A stretch of 64,000 nucleotides of DNA, taken from Corella eumyota (lineage: Eukaryota > Chordata > Ascidiacea > Phlebobranchia > Corellidae). The notes beneath the pieces are model-generated. The model was not told where the DNA came from. It saw nothing but the letters and a program-made list of their open reading frames with translations, and ran no database searches. This document shows, piece after piece, positions 47,027 through 57,680 of the stretch; the stretch's first letter is position 1, and each line of letters starts with the position of its first letter. The stretch is taken from contig OY720102.1 of NCBI GenBank assembly GCA_963082875.1, forward strand, positions 2,046,001-2,110,000, given 5' to 3'. A program made the translations under genes and the position numbers.

Positions 47027-47703
47027 TTTGTAGCTTACTTTGTTATTAATCTAAATTAAATAATTTAAAAGTTATTTAAATTAAATTTTTGTTTTAACTG
47101 CTATTTGCCTACTGCCTAGGTTCTAGACTGTTAAATGGTAAAATTTTGCAACTGAAAGTGTTTTTACAGCAAAATCTGTTTTTTGCAATTGTTGTTTGTT
47201 TTAATTAATCAGCGGGTTTTAAGACTTTGTTAGCAAAGTATTGGTTCCGTTCTTTGCTGACGCATTTCAAGTTTGTTTAATTAATCTTCACAGCATATGG
47301 AACTGTTTCCTTTTTTGGTAAAGTAAGGAAAAAACAACAGGAAACATTCAGTTTAGAAAGTTTCTCAAAACTTTATTATTCTGACAATATTGCAAAAACA
47401 TGGCAAGTAACCTGTAACACTGCAATCTGAGAATATAATAACAAAAAAATCCCATTTATCAGGAACAAAAATATATATAAAATGTAATCATTTTTAAAAG
47501 GCAGTAACCCCCTAAATTTTAACTTTTTTAACATAACATTATGCTACCTGGATTTACTTTAAATATTTTATATTTTTTATTTAATTTAAAAATAAATACT
47601 CTAGGCTAAAGGCTGTAGAAATTAAGCATTTAACAAACTAACTTTATTTTTATTTTTTTAGATTTTAAGTTGAAAAGTAAACAAAAGTAAGAAATAAATA
47701 AAA
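47027..47703. promoter_or_regulatory. bidirectional upstream region between trefoil gene and TCHP
   Basis: 677 bases separating divergent start codons. A strong pyrimidine tract ends in AG at 47661, 42 bases before the TCHP ATG, and has no paired upstream exon: a candidate trans-splice or 5'UTR acceptor. No repeats recognised. Confidence 0.4.
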
Positions 47704-50700
47704 ATGGCACTACCTACCCTCCCATCAAGTTGGAGCCGAAAGCACGAACATATTGAACGCCAAATGTCAAAAATTCACGAGCAACATCAGCGCTACTGTG
47801 ATCAGTGGAATTCCCATGCAAATTACTATAAGAAACAACATCTTAATACTAATATGGGAAACAGTTTAACTTCTGAGCAGTCTTTTAAAAAAAGGTAATT
47901 TCAAAATTTTATTTTTAAAACCTAAAATTAATGCAAAATTTAATAATGTTATACTGTAGTGAATTTTATATTTAATAAACACACTTTTTTCAATTTATAC
48001 AATTTAATTAACGACTAATGATCTTACTCAAATAGAATCTCACATTAATATACACAAAAAACAAATAGTTGCAATAATATTATTATCTGAGAATAACCAA
48101 CATATATCTAAAGCTAAACTTATTTAACTGGCTTAAAAATGGCGGCAAAACTAAAGGTGGTAGTGACGTAGACGAAAATTTTTATTTAATTATAGGCCTA
48201 TGAATTTAGAAGCTTTGCATATATGTAATAAATTCTACATACATACTGTACAAGCTTGGAAGAAGATTTATTTAAAATATTTTATCTACTGTAGCACTGA
48301 ATAAGATTTTGTACAAATAGTTCTAAAAACTAACTGTTTTATTAAAGTTAATATTTTATATGATTTTTATGTAGCATGAGTGCTTACTCTTGCCGAGAAG
48401 AGAAAAACAGGAAAGCTGCTTCGGTTCATCGACGCAGGGAAAAGTTAAGAGTCCTGCTCCAACAAGAACGAGATTCATACGAGGCAGAATTACGAAAACT
48501 CTCGCTCGGGAATTATTCAAGACTCAAAGAAATGAAAGACAAGTATCTTTTAAAGTTCTTCATTGTTTTAAATTTGCTTAATTTACAATCTATATTCATT
48601 GAAGCATAGGATAATTATTTTTGACTAATATAAGTTGCGAGTTGTAACCATATTAAAACAAATAAAATCCTAACTATTAAGTGGGGTATTGACTAGTTTC
48701 TTTAATGGTTATGTTACTAAATCAAAAAATGGCTCAAAATTTCCCCCATAATAATTTAAACCACATTTATTTACCTTTTTTTAGAACTGAAAATTTAAAA
48801 TCAGCTAGGGAGGAAAAAAGAAAACAGGTTTGTGCAATAATTTATTAGATTAATACCATTTATATGTCGGAGTTTTTCCCTAAAAATAAGATTGTATTTT
48901 AATTATGCAACTTAATTAATATTATTATAAAAGATAAACTTAATAATAGATTAAACTAAAAAACTTAATAATAGATTAAACTAATTTTGTAAGGTTGGAG
49001 TAATAAATATGCTATATTGGCAACAAAATGGTATTTTCTGTCAAATTTTTTTATAGTAAAATGTTTTTTTGTTAATATAACAGTTTTCCGTTAAATTTTT
49101 TAATAACATCCAAATTAATTTACAGTTAGCTGAGGAAAAATTGTATGAACATTGGAAAGCAAACAACCCTGAGTTAAGATTAGTTGAATCGAAGCTGCAC
49201 CAGGATCATGTTAAACAAGTTTGGGAGGAACAAACCGACAGAAAGAAAATGGTGGGTTAAAAAATGATGGTTTTTAGGTAAAAAATGAGAGTTTTGTACT
49301 GAAAATGCTAGTTTGTGTTAAGAATGGTGTTTTGTGTGAAAATCATTGGTTTTATAATGAAAATGGGGGTTTTGTGTAAAAAATTTAAAAAAATGTAAGT
49401 TTTATGTAATAAGTGTGGTTTTGAGTATTATTTAGAAAATGTGGGTTTTAAATATAAAATAAGGGGTTTTATGTAAAAAAGTTAGTTTCCAGATTAAATG
49501 TACATACGTAAATATTGTCTGAAAAATGTGGGTATTGTGTGTACATGCAAGTATTGTTTAAAAATGCGGTGTTGTGTAGAAATAGTGGGTTTTATGAAAA
49601 TCGACCATAATTTTTAGTAAAACTATTTATTCTATATTTTAGGATTCTGCACGCCAAGAAAAAGAAGAGAAGATTTACCTGAATGAATATGAAGAACAAA
49701 GATTAAAAGCAATCGAAAATATAAAGAAAAAAGAAAATGAGAGAATTATGAGAGAAAGGGAAAGAGCTGAAATTCTTCAAAAACAAATAAAGGTAAGAAT
49801 TAAAATATATTTTTTAATTGATGAATTGATGAAATGTCGATTTCTGGATTTATATAGAAAATGTCAGTTTCTGGTTTTAAACGCCTATATAAAATATTGG
49901 TGTTATTTGGAAAATGTAGGCTTCTTATAGAAAATGTGGGTTATGTATAGAAAATGTTGGTTAAATATATAAAATGTTGGTTTTATTTAGAAAATTGTGT
50001 AAAAATGCAAGTTTTCAGGTTTTACATTTATATATATTTTTTTATTATTAAATTTAAAAAAATGTTCGAAATATCTTACTAAAAAATATTCCATAGGACC
50101 TCAAGGAGCGTGAGGAGGCAGCGCAGATGCTTAAAAAAGAGGAAGAAGAGATCCTCCAGGAACAGTGGAAGTTGGAACACTTGAAAGAAGAGCGAAGCAA
50201 AATTGAGGACCAGAGGAAGATGGTGAAGTTGCAGAGGTAAGATAAATGTAAAAATTAATATTTATTAAAACATCCGGATCTACAATTAAGACAACTTTAA
50301 AATTGGTCTATATTTAATTGAAACAATAGATTAAATTAATATAGAAAATTCTAACATTTACGTATGGAAATACAACTTTAAGTCTGTTTACATGACTGCT
50401 AAGCTATTCTAAAAACAATATAACAAGCTCTTATACGAATTTTTTTTCATTTTATTGAATTACTTACTAAAAAATTGTAATATGGTTTAAAAAAGCATGT
50501 AAACAAAGCTTATATACGGATTTAAAATTACTATGCCTTTGTAATTTGGGTTTTAAAATTATTTTAAACTTCCTTTTGTAAACATGCTACTTGATTTACA
50601 AACACAGGCTACAGATCTTTCATGCTTTGATTAATTTAATATAAAAAATGTTACAAATCTTGCTTAATTTCTAGGTTTCTACATCACCAATACAAAGCAC

Positions 50701-53700
50701 AAATGCGAAGACGAGCTCAACAAATCCAGGAAGAACTTGAGTTGGATCGGGAAATTTTAAATCAACTGCAACAGGCTGAAATCGAAGATCAACATCTTCA
50801 ATCTGAGCGAAGAGAGAAAGCAAAAGAAGACGTGGAATGGATGAAGCAAGTAAGAGATATTTTTAAACGTATTTCTTAGGCCTTAATTTGGTAAATTGCC
50901 TTAATTTGGTAAATTGCCTTAACAACATTAATAATAGTATTAGACAGATAATTTTTACATTTTATTTATATTTAAAGTTGTTTTCGCCAGTTTGGGATAT
51001 TGTTTAAGTGTTGATATTATTATGAAATAACTTTAAAACCTTTATTTTGTCTTAAGTGACATTGCCCATTCAGGTTAATATTTTGGGTATCTGGTAAATG
51101 AAGTCTAGTAAAACACGTGACTTATTAGTCTAGGTTAAAATTCAAAATAGCACTTGTTAACCATTGTTGGTAACAAAACAACCAAATAAAATTAGTTTCA
51201 TAATTGGCTTATTTTACATTTATAAGAAATCCACAACATTTATTATATTGTACGTAAATATTGTTATTATTATCGAAGCCTGTGTGTTTTATTTTGCACG
51301 CGTATCAGTGCGTTTTGCCTTTTTCCTTTTTTTTGTAGCCTTTTGGTGCACTTCCTTCCATTTTCTTATCATTACGTTAAGTTACAAAAGCACGATATTG
51401 TGAAATCTTTTGACCTAGATTACTACATTAGTGACCCCGACGTTTAGAAACGTAAAAAACTTAATTTTATTTATACGAACAACGCGAAAGTTAATAAGCT
51501 CCAAGTTTGTTTGGAATGGGCTTAATAAAGACGTTGGAATATGGACAAGACAGTGTATATTTGGAATATGGACAAGACAGTGTAACCAGAAATCCAAGAT
51601 ACAAAGACATGTTTAACTTGTTGAATATCCTGAAACCCAGAATCGTTTTTGTGCACTACCGCCCTCCGACGGCCATGTTTATCTTCTTACCATCGTTGAC
51701 CGTTTTACTAGGTGGCCAGAAGCTATCCCAATGAAAGATTCAACAACGGCAACTTGTGCAAAAATGTTTTTAAACCATTGGATTTCACGTTTTGGCATAC
51801 CAATTAACTTGTCCAGTGATCGCAGAACGCAATTTACTTTTAAGTATCTGAAAAAATATGAACAAGACGCTTGGCATACCAATACATCATACTTGTGCTT
51901 TCAGACCACAATCAAACGGTTTGGTGGAAAGGTTTTATCGACACCTGAAAAGTTCACTTATGACACGGCTCGAGGATCCAAACTGGATTGAACAACTTCC
52001 ATGGGTACTTTTAGGTATTAAAACAGCGCCAAAAGAAGATCTAAAGATATCGTATGCTTAGTTGGTTTATGCCACGCCACTTTTCGTTCCTGGTGATTTA
52101 ATAAATCATGAACCAAGTTTAATCGATGCAAAAACGACTCTAAAGTTTTTAAAAAAAAAGTGAATAACTTTAATCCCCAGCCGATGTCGCGCCACGCTGT
52201 TCTGAAAACAAATTTTCCCTTCAATTTAAAGACTTGCAAATATGTTTTTGTTCGTAAGGATTCTTTTCGACCACCACTAACCGAACCATGCCAAGGACAG
52301 TATTTTGTTTTAAAACGTGGCCCGAAATTTTTTGATTTGGAATGGGTGCCAACAAACAAATAGTTTCGGTGGATCGTTTGTAGCCGGTGCACGCTGATCA
52401 CACACAGCCAATCCAAGTAACCAAACATATTGATCGTGGTAGACCCAAGAAGATTTAATACAAACATTTATTTTATTTTACTGTTATTGTTCAAGCACGA
52501 TATTGTGAAATCTTTTGACTTAGATTACTACAACATCCTTAATATTGTTTGTCAAATATTTTTTAAACTTTATTGTTTAGGTTTTGGAGGAGCAACTTAA
52601 TTTGGAGCGCCAAAGAGAAGCCGAGCTTGATCTTATATACAGAGAGGAGGCGAGAAGAGAATGGGAAAAGAGAGAGAATGAGTGGGAGAAAGAAAGGGGG
52701 GCAAGAGAGAGACTTATGCAGGAGGTTTCTAGATTTAAATTTTTGTTTTAAAAACATGTAGTTACGTTTATAAATTTTTCTAACCTTTAAACAATGTTCA
52801 GGGAGGGTTTGGGTTGATGCTATAAATAAACAATCACTTACAAAGAACATGTAAAGAATAGTAATATAGTGTGAATTTAACACAACTTTTTGTTGTGAAA
52901 AAAGAAAATAACACATACATTCTAAGATTACCATTAACTGTTTATAGGTCCTGGGTGAGAGAGTGCAACAGATAACAGCACGAAAAAATGAAAATAGAAG
53001 AAGGCAAGAAAATATTATGAGAGAGAGGGAACAGCTTATTGAAGCAATAGAAGAAGAACAAAAAACTTCGAGACTTGATCAAGAAAATGAAGAAAGAAAA
53101 AAACAAGAAAGGTTAGTTTTATTTTAACTTATTTTTACTAATTTGATAAATTTAACTATAGAGCCTACTTGGTTAAAACTTTTTTTCTTTGATTTGTATT
53201 ACTTAAAAAATTGTGGTCACTTTTTTATTTACTTTTCCTTGATGTGAGAAGGTCAACTTCATGACCTAAACGAGTAATATCAGTTACCCCGACTAAGTCT
53301 CAAGTTGCTATTGGCAGTTTGGGATATTATTGATTACATTTGCCTGATAATTAAATCTGCTGATTAGTTTTGGCTAAGCAAAAGTTTTAACCGTTTTATA
53401 GCATCATAAAAAACTGCTGTAGTTTTTTTGATTAAGGCCTTGATACATTTTTAAATATAATTATATCACAGACATCAAGAACTTCAAGATCAAATGACAG
53501 AACGGGAACAAATAAAAAATATGGAAATATACCATGAAAAGAAAGAGTTTAACAAAGAAAGGCAATTTGAAAAGGACTATGAAGAGATCATGATGGAGGA
53601 GACGAACAGAATGAAAGAAATGGGATTTGTAGCCAAGGTAAATAACATTAAATTATCTAGAAATTTAATGTAGGCTTATATTTAACACTTGAAATACATT

Positions 53701-54286
53701 TTACACAAGAGGATATTTTTAACACACCAATTTTTGCATAATTCGTTGTTTCAACTGTTTTTTAAATTTACGAAATCTATACATTACAACAAGTATATAC
53801 AATAAAACAACAAGGCTTATGAATAAAACTTCTATAAACCAAGTTTAAAAGTAATTTAAATAAATATGTCCAAGTTTAAGTATTTCAGATATAAATTTAG
53901 TTCCAGTCACTTATGGGTTATTAGTAATATAAATACCTTTACCTTATTCAATTGGATCAAAAAGTTAAAGTCACAATAAAATGTACAAAACACTGTATTA
54001 TGATTCGGAAACAAAGTAACATACAAATGTTATCAGTTGGGCATTAGGTATTAACTTAAACAATTAATGATAACGTATTGGGTAATTAAGGTCAGATAAA
54101 AATAATAACAAAAACTGTTTAAGTAGGCAGCCCTATGCTACACTAAAAATAGGTTACAAAGTACTGTTAACAAGTTAACCTTTTATTTTTAATTTTATTT
54201 ATTCGATTTAGCCTTTTTTAAATTTTTAATCCTTTTTTAAATTTTTTTAGAGAAGACCAAGATCAAGTAGAAGAGCTTGGAATTAG
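47704..54286 (+). CDS. TCHP: trichoplein keratin filament-binding protein (coiled coil)
   Basis: Eleven coding exons: 47704-47894, 48375-48542, 48785-48827, 49126-49251, 49643-49792, 50097-50236, 50675-50849, 52581-52724, 52948-53111, 53472-53637 and 54251-54286. They give 500 residues (human 498). Starts [10 protein letters not shown] as in vertebrates and ends RRAWN, close to the human KIAWN end. Almost entirely charged coiled coil. Conserved phrases include [32 protein letters not shown] and EWMKQVLEEQL. Trichoplein scaffolds Aurora A at the mother centriole, restrains primary cilium growth and binds keratin filaments at desmosomes. The stop lies 7 bases before a GTGAGT donor at 54294, implying a 3'UTR intron with a terminal exon near 57204-57260. 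Intron 7 holds a retroelement fossil. Confidence 0.95.
48023..48038 (-). other. one-mismatch spliced-leader-like sequence in TCHP intron 1
   Basis: Minus strand reads ATTCTATTTGAGTAAG, one change from the remembered Ciona SL, and is not followed by a GT donor. The bases before it (AATGTGAG) resemble those before the copy at 22624-22639 (AATGTG). Confidence 0.25.
48934..48985. repeat. 26-bp tandem duplication in TCHP intron 3
   Basis: Two adjacent copies of cttaataatagattaaact plus spacer, exact over at least 19 bases. Confidence 0.7.
49252..49642 (+). repeat. degenerate minisatellite, TCHP intron 4
   Basis: Roughly a dozen imperfect units of 25-35 bases built on 'gggttttgtgtaaaaaatg' fill the intron. 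A related run fills part of the next intron. Confidence 0.65.
49793..50000 (+). repeat. degenerate minisatellite, TCHP intron 5
   Basis: Units such as atagaaaatgtgggttatgt, related to the repeat in intron 4 on the other side of exon 5. Confidence 0.6.
51165..52532 (+). mobile_element. broken Ty3/Gypsy-type LTR retrotransposon fossil in TCHP intron 7
   Basis: Sense to the host gene. Integrase-like pieces lie between about 51,650 and 52,470 (for example [17 protein letters not shown]). A 40-base repeat at 51388-51427 and 52493-52532 (one difference) marks the two LTR ends. The first is followed by AGTGACCCCGACG, a primer-binding-type sequence. The left boundary is approximate. Much of a full element is absent and it is broken several times. 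The near-identical LTR ends suggest a moderately recent insertion. It differs from the fossil at 15120-17847. Confidence 0.72.
53235..53440 (-). repeat. SINE family A, mostly tail
   Basis: Reverse copy: aggtcaacttcatgacctaa, then taccccgactaagtctcaag; head degraded. TCHP intron 9. Confidence 0.6.
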
Positions 54287-54299
54287 GAAAATGGTGAGT

Positions 54300-54435
54300 A
54301 CATGCATGATTTTCACTTTTTGCTCACCCTTCGACATAGTATTAATAATGTTATATGACAAAACAAATAGCCCAAAACTCGGCCCGAATTTAATAATTCT
54401 ATTAGATGCGCATTAACTTAACTAACATACTAGAT
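54300..54435 (+). repeat. diverged satellite monomer, left of the hAT insertion
   Basis: Contains attagatgcgcattaactta and actaacata, matching the young satellite's tatttgatgcgcattgccctaactaacata. It lies immediately inside the last TCHP intron. Confidence 0.6.
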
Positions 54436-56637
54436 CAGTGTTTCTCAACCCCGAGTCCGCGGAAGAGCCTGGATGAGTCCGCGAGCATAGTTGCTTAGGG
54501 AATTATTATTCAGCCATTATCAGTAGTCAGTGCATACTGTATTACAAATAAAACGCGGAATAGAGTCGAACTCGCTTACGACATTTCCGGTTAATAGAGT
54601 CGGCCACTTATTACCGGTACTCCAAATTGCTTGGAACGGAATCATCCGATATATTTGTCATTACAAAAAACCGTTAATACATCCGGCCGCCGCTTAATTC
54701 ACCCGGTTTATACTGTTTTGATAAGAAAATTGTTCTTGACTATGTTCAAATAAACGGCAATTGTGACAAATTAAAGATACCAAATCCTATTTTTAGTTGC
54801 AGTTTAGGAAAGTTTGTTATTACACTTGCCGCTTTTTACCGCCAAGATCTGCTGGCCCCAACGTGGATGCATTGTAACCAAATCTACTGTATTTATTTTT
54901 TTATATTATACCGTGTTTTAAAATCTTCCTTTCCCTTTGTGATGTCATAATAAAGACTTTTAATGCTTTCTTATCAGTCTGTGTTGATTAGGCAGCATAT
55001 AATTACAGTAGTTACTTAAAAATGGCTAAAATAAAGCAAGAGTTTGCATATAATGATGAATACTTGAAGCTTGGATTTACTTCGATTGAGGTAAATGGCA
55101 AAGTGAGGCCGCAGTGTGTGATGTGCTTAACAGTCTTAGCTCACAGCTCTTTAAAGGAAGCAAAACTTCGTCGACACCTAGAATCAAACCATGGGAATTT
55201 TGTTAACAAACCTCTTGAAGCATTCAAAGAAAAAGAGCACCAGGTGTCGCATCGATCGCCCAACTGCTTGGGAAGGAATAGTATATTTTCACAGTCATTC
55301 AGTGCGCGCTTCTTTTGCAGTTGCATGCGTGTCTTTGAAGAACACGGGCTCGAGTGGTCTAATTGCATGTCTGTTTGTGCTGATGGTGCTCTAGCCATGA
55401 TAGGAAGTAAAAAAAAGGCTTTATGAGTTTCGTGAAAAAGAAAAGCAATAACATTTCAATTGTACATTGTCTTCTTCACAGAGAGAAACTTGCAACAAAA
55501 GAAATACAAGAAAACCTTGCCATAGTTTTTAAAGAGGTTGTATCTGTGGTAAATTACATTAAATCCCGTCTTTTGAACACTCGCTTGTTTCGTGCTTTGT
55601 GTGACGAAATGGAAGCGGAACATAGTGGGCTTCCATTCCAATATTTGTTGGTTGTCACGGGGTTAAGTGCTTGAGAGATTGGCTACCCTTAGAAATGAAA
55701 CCCACTCTTTTTTTAAGAGCAAAATCATGAACTTTTAATTGCTTTTGTAACGATGAATGGATTGCGAAGTTGCTATTCTTGTCTGATTTTTTCAGCCATA
55801 TGAACTAGCTGAATGGTTCTATGCAAGGAAAAGAAAAATCTTTTTTTTTGATGTTTTGGAAAATATTAAAGCATTCAAGGGTAAAATAAAGCTGTGGATG
55901 CATCGAATGATAAGTAAGAGGTTAGCTGCTTTTCAATTACTGAACTTGTTTGTGGAAGAGAAATTCATTCATTTTGACGTCATTCTTCCCATCTTTCTTG
56001 AGCACCTTAACACATTGTTTCTGAATTGGATTGTTACATTCCTTTTAACGATTATTGCAAAATCTTTAATTGGGTTTGAAATCCTTTTAAGACCTCAAGC
56101 GTTAGAAGTCCATTCAGATATGAACTGAATTGCAGAACAGTTGCTTGAATTGCAAAGTCGACAGATGTGAAACAATTTAAAAAACTTTCTTTAACTCAAT
56201 TTTGGGCAAATGTGCAGTCGATGGAGCCTAGTCTTTCCGATCTCTGCAAACAATCTGCAACGGCTCTTTTGCCCTTTTTAACGATTTACTTACGTTAATC
56301 TGGCTTTTCAACAAAGAGACGAAGTATCGGAATAGACTTTAACCGGAAGATGACATCAGATGTGCATTGGCAACCATAATCCCGGAATTCGATAAACTTG
56401 CAATGCAAGTTCAAGGACAAGGCTCTCATTAAGTTGTGTGCCTAGTGAAAAACAGTGCTTACTCTTTTTCGTCAATACTGTATTTAATGCCCCTATTTTG
56501 TGAAATACACTGCTTATTTAGGAATAAACAGCGCTTTCTTTTTTTCGGTAGAAAGCTATAAAACTACCTTATTTTCACCGCGTATATTTAGGTCAGCTTA
56601 GAAATAGTCCATTGGCTAAAAAGGTTGAGAACCACTG
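54436..56637 (+). mobile_element. decayed ZBED-type hAT DNA transposon
   Basis: Terminal inverted repeats CAGTGTTTCTCAACC and GGTTGAGAACCACTG bound 2.2 kb. Flanking octamers tactagat and gtctaaat agree at 5 of 8 and fit a decayed 8-bp hAT target duplication. The transposase remnant begins ATG at 55022 with a BED zinc finger (CVMCLTVL, then LRRHLESNHG). There is an internal deletion between the BED region and the EEHGLEWSNCMSVCADGA segment (near 55340), then frameshifted pieces (IVHCLLHREKLATK near 55455; IKAFKGKIKLWMHR near 55860). It resembles SCAND3/ZBED5-like hAT transposases and is not functional. It sits in the presumed 3'UTR intron of TCHP, inside older satellite sequence. Confidence 0.88.
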
Positions 56638-57180
56638 GTCTAAATAACGTAGTTGAAAAAAATTACCGAAACATATTAAAAATTGATAAAGTTATGACAC
56701 TTTTACTAAATTTTTGCTAAACGCCATAAGCCCAAAATAAAACATTTCGTTAGATGCGTATAGGACTAACTAACATACCAGATAACGAAATTATCCGAAA
56801 TTGTAAGTGGAACAAAAATTACAGCTTTTTTACGTTGGTCTAATTTGACTCGACTTGACCTAATATCGATACCATATCCCATTGGCCGAAAAAGTTAAAG
56901 TTTTTAAATCAACTTTTCATTTCACTAGTAGAACCGTATTATTTTAGAAATTACCCAAAAATATTAATAATTGATAAAGTTATGACACTTTTACTAAAGT
57001 TTTTGCTAAACGCCAAAACCAAAAAAAAATCATTTTGTTAGATGCGTATTGACCTTACTAACATACTATGTAAAGTTATTAGCCAATAAAATCAGTGGAA
57101 CAAAATTAAAGACATTTTTCGTTTGCCTGTATAACGATTTTGTCTATCCACCCTTGCCTTACCTAGTCTACTATCAAAAT
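56638..57180 (+). repeat. two diverged satellite monomers right of the hAT
   Basis: Two consecutive copies share ttgataaagttatgacactt, tttttgctaaacgcca and ttagatgcgtat with spacing near 290 bases. They align loosely along their length with the 303-bp satellite further right (agttatgaca, gatgcgcatt, actaacata, tagaaccg). Confidence 0.7.
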
Positions 57181-57203
57181 AACAAAATATCACTTTGTTG
57201 CAG

Positions 57204-57265
57204 AAGCTACAAAGATCAAGTGTGAAGATGAAAGTGTCAATAAATAAAAGAAGATATGAAATCTA
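57204..57265 (+). other. probable terminal 3'UTR exon of TCHP
   Basis: Acceptor TTTGTTGCAG ends at 57203. The following 35 bases lead to overlapping AATAAA signals at 57239-57244 and 57243-57248. It pairs with the GTGAGT donor at 54294, just after the TCHP stop. There is no transcript evidence to confirm it. Confidence 0.5.
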
Positions 57266-57337
57266 TTGTTTTTTGTGCTTTGTTTTTAAACTACGTCTCT
57301 GAATTTTTTTTAAACATTTATTTTTAAGTTTTGTTTA

Positions 57338-57680
57338 TGTAACCAAATTATTTCTATCTAAATAAGCTAACAACTAAATTAGGTACAGCTTTTGTCCAGA
57401 ACCCTGTATTAACGGCCCACCGAAAGACCAGTTGTAACCTCGCTAGTAGAAGAGTGCACTATATATAAAAACTATTACGGTTTAATATTAGAAGATAAAA
57501 CAAAGCTAAAAAGGTTTAAAATATACAACAATAGTTACAAATCAGAGACAAAAATAAACACGTCAGTATACGAAGCACTCTAGTCAGAACTCCCCGAAAA
57601 ACAAGCAACAACCAAGCAGACCAACAGTGCCACGTGACTGGCAAAATTACACTGCCCCAAAATACATAATTAAGTACTAA
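57338..57680 (-). repeat. dispersed 340-bp repeat, copy B, at the edge of the satellite array
   Basis: Inverted relative to 28078-28411. It begins TGTAACCAAATT and ends AATTAAGTACTAA, directly joined to the first young satellite monomer. Confidence 0.75.
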
